NCBI GenBank assembly: GCA_028622995.1
Contig: JAJQJQ010000006.1
Span: forward strand, 930,001-994,000
Direction: 5' to 3'
Source of the DNA: Panagrolaimus kolymaensis
Taxonomy: Eukaryota > Nematoda > Chromadorea > Rhabditida > Panagrolaimidae
DNA length: 64,000 bases
Shown here in pieces: positions 10,449-24,200 of this stretch. A model generated the notes under the pieces. The model was not told the DNA's origin. It saw only the letters and a program-made list of their open reading frames with translations, and did not search any database. Each line of letters opens with the position of its first letter. The stretch's first letter is position 1. The position numbers were made by a program, and so were the translations under genes.

Positions 10449-10459
10449 CAACTATTATA
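10449..10459. repeat. Target-site duplication, 5' side of the RTE element
   Basis: Second copy of CAACTATTATA. Confidence 0.85.
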
Positions 10460-13400
10460 AGAAATGAAAATTATGAGAGGAGGATAGATGAAAACCAAAT
10501 AGGTTTAAAAAAATAAATCTCTCCGTATCACTATCCTTCCGCAGAAAATAAATAGCAAACGAGAGAAGCGTCCTTTTTTTAATCCAAGAAAAAAACTTGG
10601 AAGAGTTTGAAAATAAGCAAAAAAAATTAGTTATTTTTTCCAATTTAAAAATGGGATCGTTTTTTTCTAAAATGGAAAATTTTAATCTTGCCTCTCAGAG
10701 GATTTACAAATATTTATTTTTTCTTGAATGAAATAAATAAATTTGAAGAAAAAAAAAATGAATTTGCTGTTGTTGCATCTTTTTTCTTCTTCTTATTCTA
10801 AAAGAACGGAAAATGAAAAAATAGATAAACGTCATTGGAAGAAAGAAGAAAAGTGCTAAAAATAAATAAATAATTTTGTTTATTTTATTTTCTTTCTTTT
10901 CTCGAATAAAAATAAAGTTTATATATATATTCCCTTTTCTTTCTCCAAAAATTTTAACAATGAAATTTTTTTTGGAATAAAATAAATGAATTTGACATTT
11001 TTGGAAGGAAACTTAAAAAGATGTCATGAAGAGGAGGAAGAGGGTCAAAATTAATGCTCAAAGATGAGATTGTATACAATTGTATATAGCTAATTGAGAG
11101 GCACTGCGGCACTGTTCAGAAATTATTTTTAGCTACAATCTTAAAGTTGGCTTTTTTCTTTCATTCGTGGGTCAATGAATTTGATGATGACGTCTATTTT
11201 TTTAGGGAAAGTTTATATCACAGAAATTTGATTCGTTATAAAGGAACTAGTCCAAAGCAAGGATATGTGTAAAATCCGGTGACATTAAAGCTTTCAAATG
11301 GCAAGCTTGGAACTTATTGTTAGTCGGCTAATTTGTTTGCTAAATTTAAATTTTTGAAAAAATCCTAGCTTGGAAGAAAAAACTAAAAAATTGTGGAATA
11401 AAATAAAGGAAATAAAAAAATAAAAGATTTTTTCAGGGCAAATGGGAAATAAAAAATGCCACTGAAAATTTATCTAAAAATTTTGAGTAAAAATAATAAA
11501 AGGCGTCAGTCAATGAAGAGTTTATCAAAATGTTTACTCAGAGATTCTCTTTTATTTCTATGTACGTTTTTTTCTTTTCACTAACTATGATAAAAAAAAA
11601 TGAAAAGAACAAAAGCCAAATAATAGAATAACGTCAGGAATTCACCTATCCATAAAGAAAACTAAAGGATTAGGTATTGTATAATAATTTTTTATTATAC
11701 AAAGAACCGGAAAATGTGAACGCATCCATTTCAATTTTTAGTTTTTAATTTTGTTCAAACGCTAACAAACTAAAACTAAGGAAGTTTAAAATTATTTCAT
11801 TTTTATTTTATATATAAAAAGAAGGAAATTAATAAGTAAGTTCCTGTTCGACGACCAAAGAATTTATGATTTTTGGTTCCGTGTTTTTTGTGCTTTAAAT
11901 CAAAGTATATACATCGTCAAAGAAGAAGTCATGTTTAATTTAAATCTTCACACCATTTTAAAACTTTAAAATCTAAGAATTTTTTTAAAATATAGAAAAA
12001 TAAAAGAAAGTTAATTAAAAGAAATTTATTAAAAAAATTTATTAAAATAACTTTCTTTAATATTTTTATTTTTGCCAGCAGCTGTTTTTTTTAAGTTCCA
12101 GATATCTAAATTGGATTTGAGTCTAACTAACTTTAAAACTTTATTTATTAAAATTCTTTTAAAACTAAAAATCATATTCAAAAAATAAAAATAAAAAATA
12201 ACTAATAAAATGGCATAAATTTTTTTTAGAACAAAACTAAATATATTTTTTCATCAAAAAATTATTATTTTATAATATTATATCTTAAAGTAGTATGTAA
12301 TTATTATTATTATAGCACGTTTAAAATAAGACTAGACTAGCATTGTAAAAAATTATGACAAGTAAAGAAAAACAGAAAATTTAAGAAATTAGGAAAAAAA
12401 TTAATAATAATTTTCTTATTTATTTGTAAAAGCGGCAAAATAAAGCAAAGTAATAATGAATTTAAAAAAAAAGCGGACACACAAATTAAACAAAAAATAA
12501 TGGCACTTATCTTTTTTTGTTTGAAAAACATAAAAAACCAAAAATAAAAAGCAACAAAAGCACTGTTTTATTTTTTAAGGCACAAGGACTGGACTTTTTG
12601 TTTGTGCCTTATTTTTGGAGATAAGGCACGACGACGAATAAAACATGAAAGTTGGCAGTTTTAAAAAACAATAGCAACAACAACAAAATAGCAAACAAAA
12701 AAAGCAGCAATAAATTTTTTTGTTTGTTTGATTATTGGTAGTGGATGGATTTTTTGAAGTTTTTTCGATCGATGATAAAAAATAGTTGCAATTTCAAAAT
12801 GCTTTAAACAAGTAATTATTTAATGAACAGCAGCAGCAAATATGTGTACTTGTAGTTTTCAGGATGGTGATAATTTTTTTTGTGAAAAATGCAACGGTTT
12901 TTTTATCAAAAAAAACTCCAAAAAATAATTAGAAGCAGCAATAATGGAGATGGAGAATATTGAATCTCACAACAACGAAAAAAAATAAAGCAAAATAAAA
13001 TACACTAATATTAATTATTTTTATAGCAGCAACATTGATGGTAGGTAATTAATAAAAGCATAAAAATACTATTATGCGAATTTTCTTTTTCATAAGACCA
13101 ATATTATGATGGTGTGTGTGGTGGCAGCAGCGTCAAGGATAATAAAAAATACCATAAAAATAAGCAAAGTAATAATACGTAAAAACTAGCCAATTGAGAA
13201 TGAATAAAAAAAATTTAAAACAATAAATAAAAAAAGCAGCGACGACATTTAAAATAAAAAATAAAAATAATAATATCAAATTTTCTAGCGTTGTTAATTA
13301 ATAATCAATGTTTTTGTTTGTTGATGGATCAGCAGAAGTAGCGAAGCAGCATTAACATTTAAGCTTAAAAATTAATTAATGCCATTTTCTTAAATGTGAA

Positions 13401-13727
13401 AGCAAATTATATAAAAAAACTATTATTAAAAGTTAGTAACTCACTTAAAAAAACAAAAAATATTAATAGCATGGGATGGCAGTTAGTTATAAAGGATGCC
13501 TATTCTGGATAAGCATGACTTCGAATAAATTTTTTGTGGTAAAGAAAAAAAAAGAAATGAAATGAAACAATTAAAATTAAAAAAATATAATAAGAAAAAT
13601 GGTGAATCAAAAACAATAAAAAGTTTTTTTTGGGATTTCAGAAAGAAATAGAAAAAGGTTTAAAAAAAGAAAGAAAGAAACACATCCAAAAAAAAGTTTC
13701 AAACAAAGAAAAAATTATTGAAAGGTT
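10460..13727. other. Long gene-free A/T-rich interval between the LINE and the ketn-1 3' end
   Basis: About 3.3 kb without a convincing coding exon on either strand. It is dominated by A and T runs with scattered AGCAGC/AACAAC stretches (12.6-13.4 kb). It is useful as a control region: CAGTT(T/A) occurs only once or twice in the whole stretch (near 12656 and 13482), against about ten per kb to the right of 26.3 kb. Confidence 0.5.
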
Positions 13728-13733
13728 TTTATT
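13728..13733 (-). terminator. Poly(A) signal candidate for ketn-1
   Basis: AATAAA on the minus strand, about 115 nt beyond the ketn-1 stop at 13847. Confidence 0.45.
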
Positions 13734-13846
13734 TTAATTATTCGATCACAGAATTTTTTTTTTTTTTGTCGTTAACTGTCGTTGTTGTTTGAAGAAAAAT
13801 AATAATAATAATATTTGAGTGAAGCTTATTAATTTGCTTTTATTTT

Positions 13847-15237
13847 CTACCTACTTTGTAGATTGAGCTTTGCTTCAGATGTTGCAGAACCAGATGGATT
13901 TTTAATTGTTATTTGATAGGTTCCTGCATTCGATGCGGAAACTCGAACAATTTCAAGTGTGGCTTTATTTCCCGTGAGACTGATCTAAAACAAAAACAAA
14001 TAAATGAGAGGAAAAAATTTAATTATAAAGAAATGCAAAAATAAAAATTTGTATTTTTATTTTTTTGAAAAATTATAGAAATAATTCCAAAATTTTGTTT
14101 CCTAATTTTGAAATTTTTACAATTACAAACCTTATGATCACGTCCACCATAAAGTTGTCGGCCATTAAATTGCCAACTAACAGTTGGTTGTGGATCTCCA
14201 TCAATTTCAGCAACAAATTTTACATTTTCTCCCGATCTTGCATTAATGGCATTTAATTTTTGTAAAAATTGAGGGGATTTTGATTTGGTTTCACCGGAGG
14301 CTGTTGTTCCATTGGCTGTGGCCTTCATCACTGTTTGTTGATTTGTTGTTGTTGCAGCAGCGGATCCTGGTTTAACCGAACCAGCAAGTTTGCCAGCGGG
14401 TGCTAAAAAAATATATTTGGGGGAAATAGTTTTTAAGTTTTTCGATGCAATAAACTTTTTTATGATAAAAATATGTAAATAATACTTACGTCTCACAACC
14501 AAATTAGCTACGGTTGCAGCTTTACCAGCAGGATTAATTGCATCAACTTTATATTCAGCTACATCATCTTGATTGCATGAAGAAATTTTAAGCCATGCTT
14601 CACCATTACCATTTCCTATTTCATGATTTCTACTTGGTTTAATGGGTTCATTATTTCTATGCCAACGAATGGTGGGTTCAGGAGTGCCAGAATATTTGGC
14701 ACGAAATTCAGCATTTTGTCCTTCATTAACAATTATGGGTTGAATTTGATCAGTGAATCGAGGGGCTTCCAATTTAGGTCCAGCTTCTGTGCCTTTGCCA
14801 GTTTTAGCCAAAATAATATTTAATTTTGCTTTGCATCGAGCTTCACCAGCAGGATTTTTTACTACGCATTCATAAACTCCAGCATCAGGTGGAGAAATAT
14901 CTTGAATTTCAAGGATGGATTCTGAATCATTATCAATCATTTGATATCGATCTACATTGGGCAATTGTTTTCCATCTTTAAACCATGCAACTGTGGGTCG
15001 AGGTTCTCCAATAATATTACACGTGAATCGAGCGGTTTGATTTTGTTGAATTCTTTGATCGGTTAATTTTGAATGGAAATCTGGAGCAATGCCTCGAATG
15101 GTGGCGGCATTGACTACGAGATTAGCAGAGGATTCAACTTGACCCGCAACATTTTCAATTTGGCAAGTATAATCACCTTCATGAGATTTTTTAATTTTAG
15201 TTAAATCAAGGGTTGATTCAGAATCGGTTGTGCGAAT
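13847..15237 (-). CDS. ketn-1: ketn-1 exons 23-25: last Ig domains and stop
   Basis: Exon 23 (14490-15237) finishes Ig31 and carries Ig32 and Ig33 (PDFHSKLTDQRIQQNQTARF..., APRFTDQIQPIIVNEGQNAE...), with the usual Cys, Trp and D-x-G-x-Y-x-C residues. Ig33 has Tyr-Lys-Val where the second Cys would be (AEYKVDAIN), so it lacks the canonical disulphide partner. Exon 24 (14131-14402) begins with a Ser/Thr/Ala linker and opens Ig34 (SPQFLQKLNAINARSGENV). Exon 25 (13847-13984) completes it and ends SEAKLNLQSR-stop. Junction phases are 1 (23/24) and 0 (24/25). Confidence 0.88.
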
Positions 15238-18200
15238 CTAAAAAATTTTTAATTTTATTATTGACTTTGCAACGAAATCTTTATTATTTAAATTATTAAT
15301 TTTTTGTGGTGAAACCAAGATTGTTGTATTAACTTACTAAAGTATCAAAAGCAGATTTAATTTCTTTTCCATTATGGAACCATTTAATGGTGATAGGTTG
15401 ATCACCAGAAAATCCACAAACAAATTTCGCTGCCCGTCCGATTTCACCTTGAAGGGGCTTAAGTTGAGTTTGCATAGTTGGTGGAGCTTTTTGAGATGCA
15501 CCAATTTTAGTTGGTTGAGGCTAAATTTTGAATGGATTAAACTTTTTATCAAAAACAAAAACGATTCAGGAAATTCCAACACTAACACTACACATAAAAA
15601 AATGGTCTTAACAGAATGAAAAAAATTATTTTTTTTGTTATAAAAACCACTGAAAAATAAACCAAAACAAAAAGTTGTTACACACCGATTTTCGCCTTAA
15701 TGAAAAGGCTATATTTCTTTCATATTTTCTTGGACTTCGATCATATTCAAATCTTTGCACTCCACTTTCTTCCACATCAACATTTAGTAAATTATCCGTG
15801 TAAGTATGAGAATTTATTTCTTGGTGTTCACGATAGGATTGGTAACGGACAACATTCTACAAACAAACAAAAAAATACAATAAAACCAAAAGTGATTTTT
15901 GTTATTATTTTTTTAAATTAAAAAAAGTTAGGAAAACATGGATATTTTTTTTGTGAATTCGAAGTAACAGGAAACTGGCAAAAAAAAAACACCCGAAACA
16001 GAAACATTAGAATGTATCAAAAAGAATTATTAAAGTTAATGTTTAATTCAAAATTTCTTTTCAAAACATTAATTTAGTAAAACAAAAAACATCGAAAATA
16101 AAAACCAAAAGTTGACTGCCAAAAAAAATATGAAACAAACCTTATTTGAAATGGATGATTTTTCGAGTTCCCTAAAAATTTAAATATAAATAATTTAATT
16201 AATTTTTTCATTTTCTTAAACTAACTTTTTAACTACTTCGGGTGTTTCCTTGAGAGGTTCACTCTCAATCGTAGTATGATCAAATTCTTCAACCTTTTTA
16301 GGTTGGAATTTCTTTTTCATTTTTATTTGATCTTTAGCGGGAATGATTTTTTCTTTTTCTATTTCAGGTCCTTGTTGAACTTGACGAAGTTTAGCTCGTT
16401 CTTCAGCAATTTGAACATGATCTCTATTAGGTCCTTCCCCAACGGGTTTGGGTTTAGCTGTTCGGAATTTAACTTGATCTCGAGCTGGGACATTTACTTC
16501 AGGCTCGGGTGCATCTAATTGAACCAATTTTCCAACAGGTTGTCCAAGTTTTACTCCTCCTGCAGCCCAATCTGGTGGAGGTGAAGCATATCGTTTGGGA
16601 TCTTTATCTTCTTCTGGAGGTTTAACTCCACGAAGATTAATCTTTTCCATTTCTTCTTTAGGTGGCTCATATCTTTCAATTTTACCGGGTTTAAGCGAAA
16701 CAGGTTCAAGCTCCATTCCACCAAATTGTTTTTGTTCTCGTTCAACATAGCTGAGTTTATCATAAAATTGTTCATCACGTGAACGAGTGAATTTCTGAAC
16801 TAATTCTTCAGTTTCCAATGGTTCAATTGGAACTTTAGTTCTTTCAACTTGAAGCAACTTTGGAACTGAAGCTCGTGGAGCTTTTTCAAATGCATCTCCA
16901 AGTGTTCCAAGGGTTTCTTTTTTCCATTGTATTTCACGTTGACGCACTTCATCCACCGATTTAAGTTCAGTGGATTTAAGTTGTTGTTGGCGAAAATCGT
17001 CTCGTTGGAATACATCCAAACTTGCAGAAGCAAGAACTTCACCTTCACTATTTTTTGCTATTGCAACAATTTCTCCGGCATCACTAATTTTTGAGTGAGT
17101 TATTGTGAGATAATAAATTCCATCATATGTGAGTTTATATCGATGTCCATGAAGAGCTTGATTACCATTTATATACCATAGAACTCGAGCTTTAGGATTA
17201 GCTATTACTGCACATTCAAATCGTGCGGGTTCATTTTCAGTTATTTGAGTATTTCTAGGACGAATAGTAAATTGAGGAGCTTGTTTTTGTCGGGGTTGTT
17301 GAGCTTCAGTGGTTTCAGACCAATATAAACTTTCTTCACCTCCACGTTTAATATCAGAAATAAGAACGCCTTGAGGAATTTGGGAATCGGTGATGACATG
17401 TTTCATACCTTGGCAGGCGAGTTTTGCAGAAATCATAGCTTGCCCATGTTTATTTGTAGCCACGCAAGTATATTCTCCGGTGTCATCGGGTAATGCATAA
17501 AGAAGATCCAATGCAACATACCCAGATTCTAAAGTGTTTCGGAATCGATTTCCAAGTAATACAGGTTTTTGATCTTTATACCATTCAACTTTAAGATAGG
17601 GATCATTAATAGGTGCAAGTTGGGTTTCGAATCGACAAAATTGTCCTTCATCAACTCCAACATTCGTTAATTCTGTCTTAAATTCTGGACCTCGTTGAAT
17701 ATTTGGATCATATGCATCTTCTTCAACTAATTTTATTTCAGCTTGAGTAAATTGTCTCAAATGATGTTCCAAATTTTCCACTGTCGAACCAGGAGCTTGA
17801 GGTTTGAATTCGAGATTTGGCTTTGACATGATTACGATATGCCCAGTGGTTGATGCTTCACCCTTATCATTGGTAACAACTAATTCATAATCTCCATTAT
17901 CTTCAGGATATGCATAAAGTAAATCCAATGTAACAAAACCAAATTCAAAATTAGTTTTAAATCTGTTTGCTTCAGGTAAAGGAGCACCATTTCGTTTCCA
18001 ATGTACGGTTAGCTTTGGATCATTTATGGGTGTTATTCGACATTCTAAATGAACGGATTCACCTTCTTGGGCATCAATATTTTCAACCAATTGCTGAATA
18101 ATTGTTGGTTGTTCAGTTTCAATCAAAGTTTGAACATTAATTTGTCCAGCAGTTTTAGCTTCACCTTTAGAATTTGTTGCAACACAAGTATATTCTCCGC

Positions 18201-21200
18201 TATCTTGAGCAATGAGATGTTTAATATTCAAAGAAATAACTCCAAAATCATTTGACATTTGAATTCGATTTGAATATGGAATAGCATGTCCATTATGTTC
18301 CCAATGAATATGCATCGTTGGATCACCAATGGGTTCAAGAACGCACATAAATGATGCAGCATCGGTTTCACTAAGTTCACCAAGATCTGTAAGTTGTTCA
18401 GTAAAAACAGGGGCATCAAATTCCATTTCAGTTTCTTCAAGCTCATCTTTAGGACGATTTATCCATTCATCAAGTTGAGTAATACGTTCTCGACGTTCTC
18501 CAGGTGAAACCCATTCATAAAGAACTCCAGAATCACCGGATACAGAAATTTCAGTTGAAACTTCATCCGATCCAAATTGATTCGTAGCTTTGCAAGTCCA
18601 TGTTCCAGAATCTTGTGGTTCAGCTGGAGATAATTCCAAAACAACAAAACCAAAATCATGGATTGCTTTCATTCTCGAAGAATGTCCCACAGGATTTCCA
18701 TTATGGAACCATTCAATTTTAAGTCTTGGATCTGCAACGGGTTCAACTTGAACATCCAAATGAATCAAACTACTTTCACGAAGTTCAGGCAAAGTTTGAA
18801 GTTGGGTAGTAAATTTAGGAGGGCCATGTTCCACATCAGGTTGATCAATTTCTTGTGGACGACGATTTTCTATTTCATCAATTTTTTGTTGGGCTCCTGA
18901 CATGGCTGAAGGCAATTGAGATTGAGTGATAATTCCTTCCTTTCCTTCAACTTGAAGAGAAGTGGATGTAACAGCTTCACCAACTTTATTTTTAGCTTTA
19001 CAAACATATTCACCCGAATCTTCAGGATATACTGGAGAAATTTCCAAAACGCAATAACCAAAATCATTAAGAGTTTTTACTCGGGAACCAGCAAATAATG
19101 CTCGGCCATTAACATACCATTGAACCTGGAAATAGTTTTTTGGTATAAAAATTTTACTAATGAAAAATTTTAAAATCTCAATAATTTTTTTTAAAGATTT
19201 TAATTTTTCATGAAAATTGCGAATAACAAAAAAATAGATTTGTTTATTCGAGCCTTTTTTGTCATTTTTGGCTTCAAAACTTTTTTATAAATTTTATTAT
19301 TATTTTACTTACTTGAAGTTGATTATCATCCACTGGTTCATATCTAGCAGAAAAATGAACTCGATCACCTTGTTCAGCTTGAATGGGTGCAGAGAGAGGT
19401 TCAACAAAAACGGGTAATCGCTCTTCTTTAGTTAAATCAACTTCTTCTGGTCGTCGATTAAGTTGTTCTTCGAGTTGTTCAACGGCGCGAGCTTTATTTT
19501 CATTTTGTGGTTGAAGAAGTAAACCTTCATTAGTTTTTACATCGATGGTTGCTGAAGAAGTTGCTTCTCCAGTTTGATTATATACTCGCAAAGTATATTC
19601 TCCAGCATCATGGGCAAGTAAATAAAGAATGTCGAGGATGGCAAAACCAAAATCGCTAACCATTTTATATCGATTTGAATGATACAAAGGTTGACCATCT
19701 TTTAACCATTCCACACGAAGGGTTGGATCTCCAATTGGAGTAAATTGAGCTTCCAAATGTGCCGAATCTCCTTCCTCTGCATTTTCAGGGGAACTAAGTT
19801 GAACGGTGATTGATGGAGCATCAAAGGTTGGACCTTCTGGAGCTTCAGGCCGTTCTTTAGGAGCTTCAATTTCTTGAATGCGTCGCCATGATTCTTCATG
19901 TTGAACATCGCCCATAATTACATCTTTTCCTTGTACTGTAAGCTCCGTGGAAACTCGAGCCTCTCCCGCTTCATTTGTTGCAACACATTCCCATGTTCCT
20001 GAATCACGATCAGTAACAGAATTTAAATTTAAAATAATCCATCCAAAATCATTAATGATTTTAGCTCGATTGCTTGCAGCCACTGGGGCTCCATTGAGGA
20101 ACCATTGAATTTTAAGTTTTGGATCATCAATAGGTTCTACAGTGGTTTCAAAATGAGCTGGTTGACCTTCATGAAGTTCACCGGGTGAAGTAATAGCTGC
20201 AGTAAATCTTGGGGCAGCTTTAGGCTCAGCTTCTTTTTCTTCCATTTCAGGTTTAGGAGCTTCAATTTCTTGTATGCGTTTCCATGATTCTTCATGTTGA
20301 GTATCACCAAGAATGGAATCCTTTGCAGTGCATTTAAGTGTAGCAGATGATACAGCTTCACCTTTTTCATTCCAAACTCTTAATTGATATACGCCCTCAT
20401 CTTCAGGATATGTATAACTCATAGCTAAAGTAGTGAAACCAAAATCTTGACTAATAGCAAATTTATTTCCATGAGCCAAAGGAATGCCATTACGAATCCA
20501 TTGAACTTGTAAATATGGATCATTTGTTGGTTGAATGGTTGCTTCAAATCGTGATGCATCACCTTCTTCACATTCTATATCTTTGATATCTGTCGTAATT
20601 GAAGGGGCATCATATTCTGGTGGAGGAGCTTCTAAAAATAAAAATGATTTCAATAGCTATTATTTTAGGTGCAAAATAGTTTTGCTTAGATAAAAAAATT
20701 TTTTGAATCTTTTAATTATTTTTAGAAAGTTTTTAGCATTAAAATTTCTAGGAATAATATGGGAATTTCGGGTTTTTCTTGGATTGTAAAAATTTTTTAC
20801 CTGGTGATGGTTCTTTAGGAGCTTCAATTTCTTGAATTCTTCTCCATGATTCTTCATGTTGAGTATCACCTAGAATATCTCCTATTCCCGCCACTTTGAT
20901 TGATGCAGATGAAGCAGCTTCACCTTCGCTATTTGAAATGTGTAAAGTGTAAACACCTTCATGATCGGGATTAACTGCAGAAATATCTAAACAAGCCCAA
21001 CCAAGTTCTGAACGAGTTCGAACCAATTGACTTGCGCCAAGTGGATGGCCATTGCATTGCCACTCGACCTATAAAAAAAAAATATTTATATTGCGCAATT
21101 AATCTCTTTGTCTATGTCTTTTAGCAAAATAAAAAGAAATTTGAGACAGACAAGTTTTTTAATTTAAAAATGCTTACTTTAAGATCCGAATCTCGAGAAG

Positions 21201-24200
21201 GTTGGAAGGTAGCTTCAAGATGAATGGGAGTTCCTTCTGGAACTTCAGCTGATTCAATTTGAGTCAAGAATCTTGGTTTTTCTTTTTCATCAATTACTTC
21301 GACTTCTTCAATAATTTTGGGACGTTCTAATTCTTGAATTTTATCCCATGAAGCTTGATGTTGAGTATCGCGAAGAATGGCTTCATATCCAGGTACTTTA
21401 ACCGTGGCAGAAGTGGTAGCTTCTCCATGATCATTATAAGCCCGACAGGAATAGATTCCAGAATCATGTGGCAATACATGAACGATGGTTAAAGTAACCG
21501 CTCCAAAATTGCTATCTTGTCGATATCGATTTGAATTAAGCACGGGATTGCCATTATGGAACCATTCAACTCTAAGCGATGGATCAGTGGCAGGTTCAAC
21601 TTGACCGCTAAGTACCACAATATCCCCTTCATTTTCAACTTCAACATCTTCAAAAGTTGTTTCCCAAACAGGTTTAGTAAATTCATCTTCAGGATATTCA
21701 AGTTTGGGGAATTTATCCAAACCTTCAAGTTCTTGAATTTTTTGGAAACTTGTTGGATGGGCAGAATCAAGAAGTAAAGAATCTTCACCAATCACACTCA
21801 AACTTGCATTACTAATTGCTGCACCTTCAGCATTCACGGCTTTACAAGAATATGTGCCTTGATCGTAAGTGGTTACTCCATTAATTCGAAGTGCAACATT
21901 TCCAAAATCATTTGTCATTGTAAATCGATTTGATTGTCCCAAAGGTGTATCATTTAAAAACCATTGAATTTGCATATTTGGATCATTTACAGGGATTAAA
22001 CGACCTTCAAATACTACAATTTGTCCTTCAGGAATATCACCTAAACTTTGAAGGGGTTGAGTAAATTGTGGTTTAGCATAAGTAGCGCCTTCAGGTTCAG
22101 GTGCAGCTTCACGTGGAGCTTCAATTTCTTGGATTTTACGCCATGATTCTTCATGTTGAGTATCGGTTATAATATTAGGTCGCTTTTCACATTCCAAATG
22201 AGCTTCAGTTGAATCTTCACCAAAATTATTTGTTGCTACGCAGCGATAATCTCCTATATCTTGAGATAAGACATATTTAATATTTAGAGATACTAAACCA
22301 AAATCATTTCTCATTGTATGTCTTGATGACATTCCAAGTGGACGACCATTATGATACCATTGAATTTTCATATTTGTATCATTTATAGGTTGAACTTGAG
22401 CTTCAAAATGTGCAGGTTGACCTTCAACAAGATCGGTAACACTTTGAAGTTGAGAAACAAAATGTGGGGCTTCTCCTTCAGCATCTGGTCCTTCTTCAGG
22501 TTTTTCTCTAGGAGTTTCCATTTCTTGAATGCGCCGCCATGATTCTTCATGTTGAGTTTGAGTAAGGATGGAATCATTTCGTTCAACGGTTAATTGAGCA
22601 TCAACCGAAGCTTCACCAGCTTCATTTTTAGCTACAACTGAATAAGTTCCAGCATCATTTGCGACTGTATGAATAACATCCAAAGCAATTAAACCGAAAT
22701 CATTTGTATGTACAAATCGATTTGAACTTGGAAGAGGTTGTCCATCTTTAAACCATTGAATTTGCATTTTATTATCATTGATTGGAGTTACACGTGTATG
22801 GAAATGAGCGGGTTGGCCTTCAATTCGTTCAAGAGATTCCATGGATTCTATAAATTGTGGAGTTCCTGCAGCTTCGGGTTCCATTTCTTCTGGCCTTTCT
22901 TTAGGAGCTTCAAGCTCTTGAATTCTTCGCCATGATTCTTCATGTTGAGTATCAGTGAAAATGGATCCACGTGGAGCAACTTGAATACTTGTTTGAGATT
23001 GAGCTTCACCCAATTCATTTCTTGCTACACAAGTATATGTTCCACTATCTTGCGAGAAAGCATATAAAATATCCAAAGCAACATAACCAAAATCATGAGT
23101 TATTTTAAATCGATGTCCATTACCCAAAGGTTGGCCATCATGATACCATTCAACAATAAGTTGATTATCATTAGTTGGTTCAATTTGGCCTTCAAAATGG
23201 ATTGGTGCACCTTCTTGAAATTCTGGTAAAGTTCCTGGTAATTCTACAACAAAATGTGGAGGAATTTTCTCGGGTTCAGGAATAAGAGGTTCAAGTTGAG
23301 GGCGATTTTCAATTTCTTGAATTCTATTCCACGATTCTTGATGTTGAGTATCCAAAAGTAATGCATCAGTGGCTTGAACTTTAACGCTTGCGGAAGTTGT
23401 TGCTTCACCAAATTCACTTATTGCTCGACAATCGTAAATTCCTGTATCTTCGCCATACACAGCTAAAATATCAAGAGTGACAATATCCATATTTCGAGCA
23501 GGCATAAATCGAGAGGATTCTGGAAGGGGATTACCATTGCAAGTCCAATAAACTTTAAGCGTTGGATCATTTACAGGTTGAAGGCGACATTCAAGTCTCA
23601 CCGCTTCACCTTCAATTAATTCTTCATGATTTTCTAAAGGTTGAGTAAATTGTGGAGGAGGGAAATTCATATCGGGTGAAGGTTCTTTAATATCCACTCG
23701 ATTTTCCATTTCTTGAATTTTATTCCATGATTCTTCATGATGTGGATCAAGATAAATATTTCTTTTAGCTTCACAAGTTATATCAAATGAAGTTTCAGCT
23801 GATCCTGTGGCATTTGTGGCTCTACAGGTGTAAGTTCCAGAATCTTCCGCAACCGTATGTAAAAGTTCCAAAGCAACATAACCAAAATCATGAATAGTTC
23901 GAATTCGTGAAGAATGTTGCAATGGATTTCCATTATGGAACCATTCAATAATTAAGTTTGCATCATTTATTGGTTGAACATTACAATCAAAATGTGAGGG
24001 TTGTCCTTCGATTAAAGTTTCACTTGGACCTGTAAGTTGTTGAGTAAATTGTGGAGATTCAGGAGGTAAATCTTCATCCGTGGGTTCTGCGGGTTTAATG
24101 GCTTCCATTTCTTGAATTCGTCGAAGCGATTCTGGGTGATTGGTATCATCATAAATAACTCCAGAGCCTTGAACTTCAAAATGGGAGGTACTAGTTGCTT

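Noticed and set aside
15374..15619. Plus-strand frames antisense to ketn-1 exons (for example 15374-15619, 18049-18255, 40055-40399)
   Set aside because: Shadow frames of the repetitive minus-strand coding sequence; the Val-rich ones at 40.0-40.8 kb are the complement of the Gln codon tract.
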